Positions 36,987-50,748 of a DNA stretch of 64,000 nt are shown piece after piece. The notes under the pieces were generated by a model that saw only the letters and a list, made by a program, of their open reading frames with translations, was not told where the DNA came from and searched no databases. Both the position numbers and the translations under genes were made by a program. Every line of letters begins with the position of its first letter. Position 1 is the stretch's first letter. Source of the DNA: Theobroma cacao (Eukaryota; Streptophyta; Magnoliopsida; Malvales; Malvaceae); NCBI RefSeq assembly GCF_000208745.1, contig NC_030854.1, positions 38,904,111 through 38,968,110 of the forward strand. Direction: 5' to 3'.

Positions 36987-38997
36987 TTAGGCCTTCAAAG
37001 ACTCAGCTCTAGGCCTCCACAGACCCAACCTATATTTGTGAGCATATTTCAGTATCAGCTTCCTCTGCGAGACCAAAATCAAAAACCATGCAGTGACTAA
37101 CACAGGCAATTGTAGAAATGAAATGACAATTCTACAAAAATGTATATATTCTTAATCCACTCCTTTAAATAGCAGAGCTTTTTACACACAAAACCAAAAA
37201 AACGAGAGCAAAGTACACGGTGTTAAATTTTGTTAAGCAATATGGATGAAACCACAATATGGCAGTGACAATGCACATAAAGACAATTCACCTCAGCAAA
37301 TGTCAGGAATCTATGCCAACATTCTACTCTTTATATAACAACTAGTAACCATAGCTGCACAATCAAACCAGTTAGGTTTACAATAAACCAGCACATGCTC
37401 ACTAACTAACACTATATGCATCTTCTCTACAACCCATTAAAAGGGTTTTTTTATTATTATAATTTTTTTTTTCCTTTTTGAGAGAGAGTATTGACGAAGT
37501 AGCAGGGCAAACTTCTCAAACTTCATGATACAGAATTAAAAGGAATCGCCCTGCTCATGTCAAGTAAAGGAAAGCCTAATCCATAGGCAACAAACAAACT
37601 GCTCATCACAACAATGTCCTCTGAATGAGATCAGAATACACGTTAATTTACAAATGCTAAACCATTCTAACAACTTTAATTCCATTCTTTTCTATCCTAG
37701 TCTTTAAAACTATTCTTTAGAGCCCATATCCATAAGCTTAAGCTTTGGTAGATCCTAAGTGGTACATGCTAGTGAACTGCTTAAACTAGTTTACTATATC
37801 ATGCAAGCAAGCAAATAATAAACACAGGAATTTTGACTAAGGCCATAAAAGAACAGTATCATTAATAGTTTAGCTGCAATGTCCAGTTTGATAAGCACCA
37901 TGCTAGGATTTATCTCCTATACAAGGAGCAACAATGTTTAATGATACTGCATAACTGGATAATCAATTATAACTGCATAAGAGTGGGATGCACAAGGGTT
38001 CATGTATTGCTCAACATAGGCCATATTAAACGCAATTTATATTTAGTGTGAGTTCAGAATCATTACATGTTTACAAGGAATTCCAAGTTTCTTGAGCTTA
38101 AGAGTGCGGGTGACGAGCAGTTTCTGAAAGTCACCAATCTCAGATTCCAGCTTCACCACATGAGTTTCAACTCCCTTCCCTACTCCATTGAGAAATTCCG
38201 GTATTCCAACCTTCACTGCGATAATAACAAGATCACTTCTCAAATTCATCTTTCACCATTTTAAGATTACAATTATCCAAAAGAAGTGGCCATTAAAATT
38301 GAATTACTTTTGGCAAAATAACTACTCCTTATGACACGAGAGGGAAAAAACCTTATCAGCTGTCTTAATTCAGGTACTTTTCTTTAGCCTATTACTTAGC
38401 CTGTAGACATGAAAAAGGACCAAGTTCATGTTGAGTAAGCTCTATGTAGTTTATTTTAAACTGACATCTGCTGAGAATCCTATAATCTAAACAACATGAA
38501 TCAAAATGCCCAAAGTTCTCTTTTTATCTCTTCTTTTCTACCATTTTCTTATAAAATAAAAGAATTAAAAAAAAAAAGGCCAACTCAAACTAGCATCATT
38601 TAGCTATTCATTGAATAAAAAAAAAAAAAGAAAGAGAAAGATCCTAACTTTATCCTCAATTCCCTATTCTTCTGAGCAACACTAGAAGACCGAAAAACAT
38701 AAACTGCCTCTCAACAGTTAACCAAAGAAAAAAGCCTAAAGGAGAAAAACCCAAAAAACTAACAACTAGAAAAACCCAAAAAACTAACAACTAGAACGCA
38801 AACACTTCCATATTACTTTCCCAGGAACCAAACAGAACCATGGGCATTTTTCACTTTCAATGTGCTTGCTATTGTTTATGATACAAAAAGAAGATCTTAC
38901 CAACAAAAGGAGTGGACCTGGAGAAGAATCTCGAGAACCCATATGGATTTGAAACAGGAATTTCCCTTGTATTCCTCAGGATTTGCACCCATGCCAT
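36987..38997 (-). CDS. Mitochondrial small ribosomal subunit protein mS41-like (IGR motif)
   Basis: Three exons: 38901-38997, 38067-38215, 36987-37064, with phases closing to 107 aa. No single open frame shows the gene, because it is split in small exons. The N-terminus (MAWVQILRNTREIPVSNPYG) with Arg and Ser and no acid cluster looks like a mitochondrial presequence. It is followed by VGIPEFLNGVGKGVETHV and by the IGR-type segment LKKLGIPCKH joined across the last intron to RKLILKYAHKYRLGLWRPR. The IGR motif defines mS41, a small-subunit mitoribosomal protein. The start at 38997 is the first ATG after an upstream run without other candidates in frame. Confidence 0.88.
38745..38794. repeat. 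25-bp direct tandem duplication in the mS41 intron
   Basis: The unit AAAAACCCAAAAAACTAACA plus ACTAG occurs twice in a row within the first intron. Confidence 0.85.
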
Positions 38998-40473
38998 CGT
39001 TAGGATTAATCTGCAGACAGAGAGGCAAAGGTTTTAGGTTTCTGTTTGGCAGTGAACAAAGGTTGGGATTTTCTGGAGGAGAACATTAAGTTTGGGCTAC
39101 ACCTAACGCACCGTTTTGTTTATAGTGAAGTAAAAAAAATTATTTTGTCAATTTTTTTCTTAATTTTATTTTATTAAAGAAAGTATATTTAGTGTACTGA
39201 CACCCTCTTTAACAACTTAAAAAACCTTTCAAAATAAATATTTTTAAAATTATAAATATTTCTTTCCAAAAATTCTCAATTTTTATATTTATTTATTAAC
39301 TTTGTGACAATATTTAATTTAATCAATTTAGCTTTCTTTTTATCTCAATAGTAAATTAAATTTCCTTCTAAAAAATACTTCTAACCTTAAAATTAATTGA
39401 TCTATATAAGTTGATATAAGTAACTCATATGGATAGTATTGCTTGTATGAATTAATTGTTAAATTAAGAAATATATATCTAGGAAAATTAACCTATATAT
39501 TTATAATATTTAGATTATTGATTGTGTGGGTTAACATCATTTTTCCCCTCTTGTAATGCCAGAGTGGTTCAAACAAGCTGAAATAAAACTATAAATTGAT
39601 ATAAACATGTGCTTTGCTATTTGAGTCCTTTAAGTTTTCTGCAATGGAGACTGCAGCCTTGCTTACATTTTCTGCATATCAGTTTCTCCCTGTCTGGATG
39701 TTTGACTCTCAGGACAGTGTTCTTCTGTTTCTTGCATATCTTTTTCCTCTTTCTAAACAAATCAAATTTCAAGCCAGAGGCCCAAAGCAGATTGCTTTGG
39801 TGTTTCCCTATCAATGTCAAATGATCTGCTCAGTCTAATTGATTATGTCAATAGCCAAGAAAACCCAATTGCCAAACACAGAAACAGGGTTTGATTATAA
39901 AATTCATGTGCTGAAAGATGTTTGCACGAGACTGGGATCATGTGGACACTGAGGCATGGTTTGTGTTAATCTTTGTTTGCATCTTGACTCTGAAGAGTAC
40001 TTTGATGAAAAATTGGAAAGTTGATCAGATTTTATGGTGAACTAACTACCTTCCATTCATGGACTTCTACCAACTTTTGAATCTGATCTGTTGGATCTTT
40101 TCAGTGACAGTGCCCTTTTTCAACAATGCACTGCCGGGCATGAGACAGACATCTCATACCTTCCAGGGTACCACCTATCCTTTTCCACAGTAGACCAAAG
40201 TGAAACACAAAATCAGTTGGAACAAAAAAGAAAAAGGCAAAACAATGTTTCCAACTCATGGTTTAAGATATTCTGATATCAGATATGATCTCATCATCAT
40301 AAACAGAAAAAAAAAATCGAATTACACATCATCAGTTAACATTAATTTTCAACTACCCAAATGCCCACCCTTTGTCTTTCATAGAATAACATTCCACACA
40401 GAAAAATAAATGGGAAAAAACCAACTTTTTAAGAAGATTTGGATTTTAGTTTATTGCCGGCCTGAGGGATTTG
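38998..40473. other. Spacer between the mS41 and GPAT genes
   Basis: About 1.5 kb: mS41 promoter, AT-rich DNA at 39120-39560, then the GPAT 3' flank. The open frames near 39610-39840 show no codon bias or family match. Confidence 0.5.
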
Positions 40474-42151
40474 CTAGACTATTCCCTGGTTGCCTGCCAA
40501 GATCATGTACTTGTCTCTTCTAGTCAAAGATGTACATTCAAAATTTAAGGCTTTCGCAATTATTGCCTGGACACGATTGGCTACCTCAAACTTTGATTTC
40601 CCTCCTCCTTGACATGTAAGAGATTTCGGTAACTTCTCGAGGATGCTGGCAGAGCAGTGGCTTGTCGGATTCATGAGCAAGAAAAAGGGGTCTAAGAATT
40701 TGAACCCGCTGGCTGTTGTTCCATAGAACATGCTTACTTGGAAATCTATGGCAACAGGGACTATCTCATCTGTTATCTCTGCAAATAGAGGACTAAACCT
40801 AAGTAAATACGGCTCCCTGCAAGTGGTTCCTTCAGGACAGATAACTAGATCACCTTGTTTCAGTAGCTTTCCAATCATCTTGGAGTCTTCCTCCCTGTTT
40901 CTTGTTAACCGAACTGTCTTAATTGGTGCCAACAGCTCTGTCATCCGACTTAAACTGTATGTGACTGCATTAAAAGGTTTGTCAAGACCAATTGAAACAT
41001 AGATTGGATCAAGCAGAGTTCTGTGGTTGCACACATAGAGCACACCCCCTTGTTTTTGTTCATCATCAGCACGGTCAGGGAAGGAGCTTGGCCTGATTAA
41101 GGTGCCTGTAAGCCCTGTAAAGCATAAGAATGGCGTAGAAAACTTGTATGGAATCAGGCACCCGACTGTTGCTCTAACAATTAGTAGGAAAATTCCGAAT
41201 GGAATCCACATGAACATCCGTAAACTAGCAAGTGGAGTTGGCCTGAAAGCCAACCTTCCATCGTGAAAAATCAATGGTCTTGGATATTTCTCCCTGGGAA
41301 GGGCCTGCCAATTCTTCTTGTCAGCTTCACTTACCATGTAAAGAACCTGATACAATAACAGAATTATAGTTTTGGTGTTTGTCGCAAACAAAAAGGGAAG
41401 AGAGATTCAGGCAAGAATGATTACAAACCTCACAACAAGAAAAGAGTTGTTGATCAAGGGAGTTGTTGAAGCAACTGATGCCAATAACAGATGAGTCCAT
41501 GTTCTCCTTCCCAAGAAGCTCATCCAGTTCCAGGAAAGCAGTACTGCTTGGCTTCTTTTCCTCCATCAAGCCTACAAAATGCCCACAAACCACCTTCAAC
41601 TCTCTCCCGACAACAGCCTCAACCCTCAAGTAATCTTTCAAAAAGCAGTCCACCATAACTCTAGGCATATCAGTCACTCCTATTTTTTTACCACCACATT
41701 TCATCACCATGTCAAAGCCTTCATTCCCAACATCCTCTAAGAAGAACTTGGGCAACACAGTTCTTCCGATTCTGAAACTCTCCTCCTTCAATCCGACAAA
41801 GCAAACAAAAACCATAATCTTCAGCCCCCATTCCTTACCAACCAAACAAATGATAGGGTGCAAAAGAAACAGAATGAAAGCTCTTAAGAGCCCTCCAGCT
41901 TCAAAGGCTACCAGAAAGAAGTAAGAGAAGACTGAAGATGATTTCAACAGTGCCCCCTCCGTATGAAACATCAATGCTTTGTCTGAATGCGTTTCTAGCC
42001 CATTTGCAAGAAAAGGGTACTTGTTGAATTGTGGTTGGAATCCATGGGAGTTGCTAGCTTTTCTCTGCAAGTATATTTTACTCCAAGTTTTCGTGAGCAG
42101 GATCTTTTGCAGGAAGAGAAAAGCATTCAGGTTTTGTGGTTTTCCAGCCAT
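40474..42151 (-). CDS. sn-glycerol-3-phosphate acyltransferase (GPAT2/3-like)
   Basis: Two exons, 41429-42151 and 40474-41346, give 531 aa. The N-terminal half is the HAD-like phosphatase domain of land-plant GPATs (KALMFHTEGALLKSSSVFSY; VLPKFFLEDVGNEGFDMV). Its first motif reads FHTEG rather than DxDG, so phosphatase activity should be absent. The C-terminal half is the acyltransferase: block I CNHRTLLDPI near residue 348, the segment YSLSRMTELLAPIKTVRLTR, block III CPEGTTCREPYLLRFSPLF near residue 411, and VPVAIDFQVSMFYGTTASG. Hydrophobic segments (MFMWIPFGIFLLIVRATVG) suggest ER membrane location. The family acylates glycerol-3-phosphate in lysophosphatidate, cutin or suberin synthesis. 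Overall wording is closest to GPAT3 (At4g01950) as I recall it. I chose the ATG at 42151; an upstream in-frame TTG is not a likely start. Confidence 0.93.
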
Positions 42152-43633
42152 AATTTTTGACAAATTTTTTTTCCAATATTGATGGGGTTTTATATTGACG
42201 TATTAGTTCATCTAACAAAATAAGAACTAATTCCGCATTGCGTGTATATTCAATATCTTTAACATGCACATATGCTTTCAATTTGAATAATCGTTTTACA
42301 TTAAGATCATCGCTCAGAAGTCGGAGCATCACATCAGCTGAAATCTTTGAATTTAAAAGCTGATGAACCACAGGCAAAATATCAGAAAAGAACCCTGGCA
42401 TAGTCTAGTTCCCATTTCTCAATCAGTTTATTAATGAGACACAGCTTACAAGGGTCCAAGTTCATGATTAACTCCAACCTTTCTTCTCAGACAAAAGTTT
42501 TTCACTCTCACACCTTTAACTGATATACCTACCAAAGAGTTGCCATCCCATCCGCCATGCATGCATAGATCGAGACATATGGTTCATTTTTGTTCTGACG
42601 AAAATAAACATTCAACATAACTTCATCTTCAGGTTAATTCATACAGATCATTAGGGTTTGTACAGGAACCGATATCAAAATCATTGGTCAAATCGTAAAA
42701 GCAACGGCATCGAGCAAGAAAGGGTAGTTTGCATTTCAAAAAATGATCTGCATGTGAGTGTGTCTGGCCACAAAAACCGAAGGAAGCAACAACATTGTCA
42801 TTGGTTGGTGGGTCGGACATTAGAGCAGGTCAAATTTGAAACAGTCAGTTCTGTTGCGCTTGTACACAACAACTGCTCACCTGCCAATCTATACCAACCA
42901 CCATGCACACACTCTTCAAATTCGAACTCCAATATATTATATAAAATCATATAAAATGATAAAAATGTTTAAAAGGGGATGAAGGGAGTATATCATTTAT
43001 TATGATCATATGATTGGGTCCTAAGAAAGCTTTAATTAGTGATAACCTATCCCACCCATTTGCTAAAAATAAAATAATAAAATGGAAAAATTAAAGCATA
43101 TATATATTCATAGAAAATCAAGGTGCATGTATATGACAAGTCATAATTACTAATTAATTAGATAGAAAAAAATGTCAATTTTTTTCTAAGGTTCTGGATG
43201 ACAAATGACAAGAAGGGAATTTGATGCAAGGAGATATACATTGCAAAATTGGGTATGATCAGTGGTTAGAGTTGATTGCTTAAAAAGCTAGCATTTTGTT
43301 GCCTAACAAACCATAGTGCTTGGGGAAGAAATTTAAAGGAAATGAAGTCAAAGTTTCACTTTCACATAATTGCTATAGCTTAGCTAGGTATAGAATTTGG
43401 TAGGCAAAACTTTTCTTTATTTCAATAAGAAGTGTGGTCCCTCTCACAGGTATAAATATGATGTAAACAGCAATGAATAGAAATGGAAAATACAACCTTC
43501 TTTTGTTTTTTTAGTCAAATTGAGAGAGTTATTTTCACACTGAAAAAAGAATTAAGCTTAATGTAACTCAAAAAGTATCTCAACTCGACCCGATTAATGA
43601 TATCTCAATTTGAGCTGGAGATGTGTTAGATAA
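42152..43633. other. GPAT upstream region
   Basis: About 1.5 kb. A minus-strand TATAAA lies only about 40 bases before the GPAT ATG, and the rest is AT-rich. A minus-strand open frame reaching 42401 overlaps the GPAT start but has no recognisable content. No further gene is seen. Confidence 0.5.
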
Positions 43634-44429
43634 GGGTCTATTTGTTTTAAAGTAAAATATTTTTTGAAAAACGTTTTCAGAACTTATACTTATTTAGAAT
43701 AAAGAAAATTGATTCTAAATATAAAATATTTTTCGAAGAACAACAGAAACACTTTTATATTAAGTCTATAAGTATAAGTTTGATGAATATTAATATTTAA
43801 CTTAAAATATTAAAAAAATAAAAAATATTAATATTTAGCTTTAAAATTTTAATTTAAAATATTAATATTTAAATTATACAACACTATTAAAATTAACAAA
43901 ATATTTTTTTAATAAAATAATTCAATGCAATTAAATTTTTTATTTATAAATTGAACAAATTTTACTAATTATTATAATAAAAATATTTCAATGGTCATTT
44001 GATTAATGCACATTTATAATAAGTTTAAATCTTACTGATAATTATAATAAAAATATTTTAATAATCATCATTTAATAAATACATATTTTTAAGTATAAGT
44101 TATGGATATATTACACAATTCATGAATATTTATATTGTTATAGTTATGATAAAAAATGATGAGATGGAGAATTTTTTCAAAATTAGAGTTTATTTCATTA
44201 TAGATATGTGGTTAAATATTTTGAAAAATATCATTATTGATTTTGTCCCCAAATTAGTGAAAACCAAATACCAATATTGTCTTGTAATCAAGTCCTAGTT
44301 ATTGTTTGAACATCTAAATAACTCCACCATTTCGATAGTTTATCCAAATAATAGAAAATATTAAATTTTCCTGTCACAGAAAAAATTTTCACCGAGCAAG
44401 TCATTTTTCGAATACCAAATGGATCTTAA
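43631..44429. mobile_element. Tourist-like MITE (PIF/Harbinger type)
   Basis: The element, 43634-44426 (793 bp), starts GGGTCTATTTG and ends CCAAATGGATCT. Inverted, the end reads AGATCCATTTGG, so the termini are imperfect inverted repeats of the GGGTCNRTTTGG type. Both sides are flanked by TAA (43631-43633, 44427-44429), the usual Harbinger target duplication. The interior is AT-rich and non-coding. Confidence 0.62.
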
Positions 44430-44892
44430 TTTTATATTCTTTCATTTTTTAAGAATACCAAACAATTTTTACAATAAAATTCACTACTTAATTTTTCGGT
44501 GTTAAATTTTAATTTCATTTTATCCAAATTCCTATTTAACAAAAAATTAAAAACTTAAAAGAAAAAAAAAAGAAAAGAAAAGAGAGAGTGACATTCCCTG
44601 GTTGTATTTGTCATAAAAGATTGATGGGAAAGTTTTTGGTTACAAATATGAGGTAACGCTTCATGTCAAACGATATATACTAATCATTTAAAGCTCTCTC
44701 CAAAAAATCCTTAAACCCGCATTGCTCGATGACTGTTCGGGAAAGAAGGTCCGACTCCGTAATTCCTTAGGCGATGGGTTCAGACAAGTCGATTCAGTGG
44801 TTGTCCACAACAACCCATCATTCAAGGTTGCTGTATTAGGTTCAGATGCAGCATGAATTTTTTCTGGATGGGATGAAGATTCTGTTGAGGGT

Positions 44893-46594
44893 TTGAAGGA
44901 TGATTCAGATTTTGAGATGGAATGCAATATTGCTGAGTCTAATGAGGAGGACTTTGAATATGGATCGATCAAAGGCTTCCTTTCAATCACAGTTTTCGAT
45001 AAGAGGCAAGAAATGTTAGCTAGAAGGTGGCAAAACTCTGTTATTATGCAGATGCTCGATCACACGATTTCATGTCGGAGTTTGTGTGATAGAGTGGCTT
45101 CTCTGTGGAGACCAAAAGGTAAATATGATATTGTGGACTTAGCTGATAACAGATTCATTGTTTGTTTTGTAGATCAAGAGGATTTTTTGCGAGCTTTATT
45201 GAACGGTCCTTGGGTAATCATGGGACACTACTTAACTGTTCACCCCTAGACTCCGACTTTCTCAATAGCTATGCAAGATCTAACTGCAGAAGCGACTTGG
45301 GTTAGGTTTCCTAGTATTCCTCTTCACATGTACCACAAATCTATTCTAAGGAGAATTACTTCGTTAATTGGCAGACTATTGAAGATTGATTATAATACAG
45401 GAGCAGAGAAGAGAGGCAAACTTGCCAGAGTCGCTGTTGAACTTGATCTTTCTAAACCTTTGATACCAAAATTTTTCTTGAATGGCAAAGAATAGAAAAT
45501 TGTTTATGAAGGACTGCCTAGGGTGTGCTTTACATGTGGGGTATTTGGGCACACCAAAGAGGTTTGCTTAAATCATAGAGAACCTTCACCCATTGAGGCA
45601 CCCGTTAACCCACAAGATTTGAAAGATAGTTCAGGTGATTCCCTTTATGGCTCCTAGATGCTTGTATCTCGTAGAAAGATAAGGGGAATGGACAAAAAAC
45701 TAGCGTCTACAGCCAATCAAAAGTCGCAAGATCAATGGGGGTTCGAGATCAAGATTTTCAGTGTTGTATATGGTGGATAGTGAGACATCTAATGTAGATA
45801 TTTTTGATGCATAGCAAAAGACGTTCACTGATAAGGTACAGCCTAATCCCTTGACTAACCCTCATGTCAAGAAAGTGGAGCGATCTTAGAAGACGATGAT
45901 AATAGGAGTGGCTAATGAATTAACTTCTAGTGGAGCCATCCCAATAACATCTTTGACAGACACTACCTCAGCTCTACAAGCTTTTAAGGAGGTCGAATTA
46001 ACTCTCAATTTTGATTCGAGAATTAATGATTCCATAAATGCTGATGAACTAGTTGAACATAATGATCAGGTAACAATGGCAGATGAAGGTGGTGGGAGGG
46101 AATACAACATGGTACAGGGAAGCAGTAAATTGTTTGACGGTAGGTTACCTGGGTCCTTACCACAGCATGAACCAAGTAATTTACAATTGAAAGTTTGTGT
46201 GCCTACTATAACCACTCTCTATCAAAGCAAACATTCTACAATTATACCCAGAGATAAAGCCGGAGATACCAGTGCGATAGTAAATGTCATGGATAATCAA
46301 AGTTCAAGGTTAACCAAAGCAGAGTCGAGTGGAAGAGTTATTTTGTCGAAATAAGAAAAGAAACAATCAAGTAAGGCTGGGAATATCCACTTACAACGAT
46401 TTTCTTTGAAGAAAAAAGCCAAAGCTAAAAACAATGGCTCTCAAAGCTTCCCATCCTCTATTTCTTTACTGAAGGAGAAAACTGTTCAACCGAACATTAA
46501 TTTGACGGAAGGGAAGGCTAGTGTTGGCCATGGTACGATAGCTGATGATGAATGTCAAATGAGTATGGTGAATAAGGTTAGTAAGGAGATTGCT
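44893..46594 (+). pseudogene. LINE ORF1 remnant (DUF4283 plus zinc knuckle)
   Basis: One frame shows ARRWQNSVIMQMLDHTIS, LADNRFIVCFVDQEDFLRAL and NGPWVIMGHYLTVHP, the DUF4283 pattern of plant LINE ORF1. A stop follows at 45247. The same frame continues with ATWVRFPSIPLHMY and, after another stop, CFTCGVFGHTKEVC, a CCHC knuckle near 45526-45567. A frame change near 45700-45890 leads to a Ser/Thr-rich tail ending about 46594. The protein would bind the element's RNA. Confidence 0.85.
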
Positions 46595-46626
46595 TAAACC
46601 CCTCATTCTTGATATCTTATCTTTTT

Positions 46627-49600
46627 ATGAATTTGAAAATACTTGTTTGGAATTGTCAAGGGGCTGGGGATAGAGGATTTTCTCACTTTGCCAATGACTT
46701 ACAAAGGATGCATCATTTCTCAATCATGGTCTTGTTGAAACCAAGGGTCAGTGGCACCACCACAGACAAGGTTATCCATTTTGTAAAATTTGACAGATCA
46801 CATACGGTTGAAGTAACTGGATTTTCAAGAGGCGTATGGGTTCTATGGATGGAACACTTACAAATTTTGATAATTCGTAACCATGATCAATGTATCCATC
46901 TAAATGTCCGAGATGGGTTTGGCAGATCTTGGATATTAACAGCAGTGTATGGACATCCAGACCACAAGACTAGAAGAGTGTTATGGGCAGAATTATATTC
47001 CTTTGTAGAACACATCACTTGTCCGTGGCTATTATCTGGGGACTTTAATGCCTTTCTTTATGCTCATGAAAAGGTTGGCGGCTCATCACAAGGCAGCAAG
47101 CCTTGTTTATATTTTCAACGATTTATTAATGCGTATGGCTTAATTGATCTTGGTTTTAAGGGTCCGAAATACACATGGAATAGAGGGTTGGTTTCCGAAA
47201 GGATCTATTAAGCAACATGCAACACTGACTAGAGGCTAAAGCTTCATGAAGCAATTGTTCAACATCTTCCTTGAATTAAATCTGACCATAAACCACTGTT
47301 AATATCATTAAAAGCGAGAAGGGTTGTAGATCGAAGTTTGAGATTTCAGTTCCAAGTTGCATGGCTTCTCACTTAAAGTTTAGTGATTTTGTTAAACAAA
47401 ATTGGGATTTTTCTTCTGATATTCAGGGTACATTGAAAAAGTTTTCTGATAGTGCTCGTGTATAGAACAAAGAGGTCTTTGGCAATATCTTTAGCCGAAA
47501 AAAACGGATTCTAGCAAGGCTGGGTGGCATTGAAAGAGAACTAGAAACTCGACAATCAAGACATCTACAAGAGTTGGAAGTGAAGCTACGCAAAGAATAC
47601 AAATTAATTATTCAACAGGAAGAGGTTTTTTGGTTACAAAAATCCAAGGCAAACTGGCTTACACCGGGTGACAAAAATACCAGGTATTTCCACCTCTAGG
47701 CAATTAAAAGAAGAAATAAGGCGAAGATCTTGCAATTATGAAATACGGATGGCACATGGATAGAACGTCAAGAAGATGTTAGACTATATGCTACTGAGTT
47801 CTTTCAAAAACTGTATTCCAAGGATACGAAAACATTACTAGCATACCCCATTAGAGGTAAATTTCTTATTCTGAACAGGACAGATTATGAGAGATTGACT
47901 GCGTCGATTTGTGACAAGGAAGTTCGTGAGGCCTTATTTGCCATGAAACCAATGAAAACCCTTAGTATCAATGGGATACATGCCTTGTTTTTCCAGAATC
48001 AGTGGAATGTGGTGGGTTCGAGTGTGGTCAAGTACGTTCAGACAGTACTCATAGGTGGTAAGATAGGAAATGAGCTATGTAAATCCCTCATTGTCCTAAT
48101 TCCAAAAGTAGCATCTCTAGAATATATCTCACAGTACAAACCTATCAGTTTATTGCCTATCATCTTCAAGGTATTAATGAAGGTAATAACTAACAGATTG
48201 AAACCATTTATGTCTACACTAGTCGCTGAAACCCAATCTAGCTTCATGCTGGAGCGAGCAATCATCGATAATGTGATAGTGACTTAAGAAGTTATGCACT
48301 ACTTAAAATGAAGAAAGGTAAGGTGGGGTGGATGATGTTGAAGATTGATTTAGAAAAGGCTTACGATAGACTCCGTTGGGAATTCATACATGATACACTA
48401 CTTGAGGCACATATCCTTAGCCAAATTATTGATGTGTTTATCCAAAGCTGGAAATGTTCCGAGTGTCGGATCCTTTGGAATGGTATGCCATCAGAATCCT
48501 TTTCACCATCTAGAGGAGTGAGACAAGGTGACCCACACTCCCCATATCTGTTTGTTTTATGTATTGAAAGATTATCACATGCTATTAATATTGCAATGGA
48601 GCAGGGACTGTGGAAACCAATTAAATTAGGTCGTCATTGCCCTCCTATTTCTCATTTTTTCTTCGTTGATGATCTCATCTTATATGCTGAAGCTTCAGTT
48701 GATCAAATGGAGATTATTAACGGAGTATTGGGCGATTTTTGTGCTTGTTTAGGGGAGAAGGTAAATGTTTAAAAATCCTCCTTCTGCTGTTCGGTAAATG
48801 TTTCTAGGGAGTGTATTAACTATCTTAGAAACATATCAGGCTTATCTTATTCTATGAATTTAGGTACCTACCTAAGTGTACTATTATTTCAAGGTAGGAA
48901 AGGAATTACATCCGTTAAGTTTTTGGGGGATAAAGTAAAAAGCAAATTGAGTGGTTGGAAAAGCCTCTTCACTGTCCTTTACGGGTAGACTTACGTTAGT
49001 AAAATTAGTACTATCTACTATTCCATACTACATAATGCAAACAATGTCGGTTCCTCTGGAATGCTGCAAACGAATTAAACGATACTGTCGTAATTTTCTT
49101 TAGGGTGGAGATGCTGATCATAAACGCATTCACTTGATTAGATGGAATCAAATATGTAGACCCAAAGAGGAATGGGGTTTGGGTGTTAAAAGGCTATAAT
49201 TGATGAACAATGCCTTCTTGATGAAACTGTTATGGCAACTAGTGACTCGACCCAAGACCCTTTGGGTTAGCATACTTAGTGGAAAGTATGACTTTAATAT
49301 TGATTGACGGCCTAGCTCAATCTATTGTCATGGAGCATCTCATACTTGGAATTCACTGAGTAAACTGTGGAATGTCTTCAATAACAATTTACGATAGGTC
49401 CTAGGTGATGGTCTCTCGACCCGTTTTTGGAAGGATATTTGGGTGGAAGATACCCTTCTCCTCGAACAAGGCCATGTTCCTAATAATGTGTTAAGCGAGA
49501 ATTGCTGCGTTTAGGAGTTCTTATCAGATAATGGTGAGTGGGATCGAGAGAAGTTAGCTGCCTGCCTACCTAGTGATTTAGTGAACAAGATCCTGATGGT

Positions 49601-50748
49601 TATTCCTCCATCGTTATCTTTCAAACTGAATACACTGTACTTGGCTTCATCAGCTTCAGGGGTGTTTACTGTAGCGTCAACATATGAGTTGTTGCAGAAT
49701 GATGATCCAAACTACATAGGTCAGCAAAGCAAAAAATGGGTTACTGCGTGGAAATGGGATGGCCCCTAGCGGATACGTACCTTCCTAGTGCAATGTCTTC
49801 ATGGTAAGTTATTGACAAACTTAGAGTGCAGGAAAAGAAACATGTCGTCTTTGTTTACTTGTGTTTTATGCTCATTAATTGAAGAATCTGTCCTGCATCT
49901 CTTAAGAGATTGCCCACACTCAAAAAAGGTATGGTTGAAAGTGGGGATACAAATGGACCATGGTAGCTTCTTTGATTTTATTACTATCTGATTGGCTGCT
50001 AACCGATCTAAAAAATTATAATGTTTGTGTTGATGGTATTCCCTAGGCTATTTTGTTTGGATTCATTTGCTAGTAGATTTGGAAGTGGAGGAATGTGAAA
50101 ATTTTTTAAGGCAAGTTGGTCCCCATGGGTAGAAAGTTATCGATGATAAAAAGCTTAGTTGCTGCATCATATCATGTTGTTACAATTCCCTGCACACGCA
50201 GTAGTCCGAATGGATATAAAAGAGAAATGCTAGTTGGATGGCAGAACCCTTCGCAAGGTTGGGTGGCAATGAACTCTGATGGCGCACTACGTCATAGTAC
50301 TAGTTTGGCTGCTACAAGTGGTGTTTTATGTGACTACAACGGTTTTTGGTTAGGTGGCTTTGCTGCAAAGTTGGGGAGGTGTTCTTCATATAGGGCTGAA
50401 TTATGGGGAGTCTTACATAGCCTTCGTATAGCAAGGGATAAAGGATTCCGTAAGATATGGTTGCAGGTGGATAACAAAATCATGGTTCAGGCAATTACCA
50501 CCAGTGTATCGCATCCATGTGAGAATTCTGATTTACTAAACACTATTCACAACTTGCTGCAGCTCGACTAGGAGGTAAAAATTTCTCATATTTATCAAAA
50601 ACGAAATATGATAGCAGATGGTATGGCCAACATAGGTTTTAGTTTAGATAATAGTTTTCGTTTTTATGATGTACCACATCCGGAAATCAACTCTATGATG
50701 TTCAATGACTTATCGGGAGTATGTTTCCCAAGAATGGTTAGAAATTAA
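46627..50748 (+). pseudogene. LINE ORF2 remnant (endonuclease, reverse transcriptase, RNase H)
   Basis: It begins MNLKILVWNCQGAG, the endonuclease start, with LLSGDFNAFLYAHEK inside. After several stops comes the reverse transcriptase: LIVLIPKVASLEYISQYKPI, MMLKIDLEKAYDRLRWEF, SRGVRQGDPHSPYLFVL and the catalytic FFVDDLILYAE (FVDD in place of the common FADD). A zinc-binding region (CVLCSLIEESVLHLLRDCPH) near 49860-49920 and an RNase H domain (WVAMNSDGALRHS; SYRAELWGVLHSLRIARDKG) near 50260-50570 follow. Frames change at least four times. Confidence 0.9.

Noticed and set aside
39609..39838. Overlapping 67-74-aa frames with hydrophobic content
   Set aside because: Both strands are open, no homology is recognised, and the region lies between two well-defined gene ends.
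42078..42401. 107-aa minus-strand open frame overlapping the GPAT start
   Set aside because: It lies in the GPAT leader and first codons in another frame, shows no family motif, and the GPAT frame is well supported.
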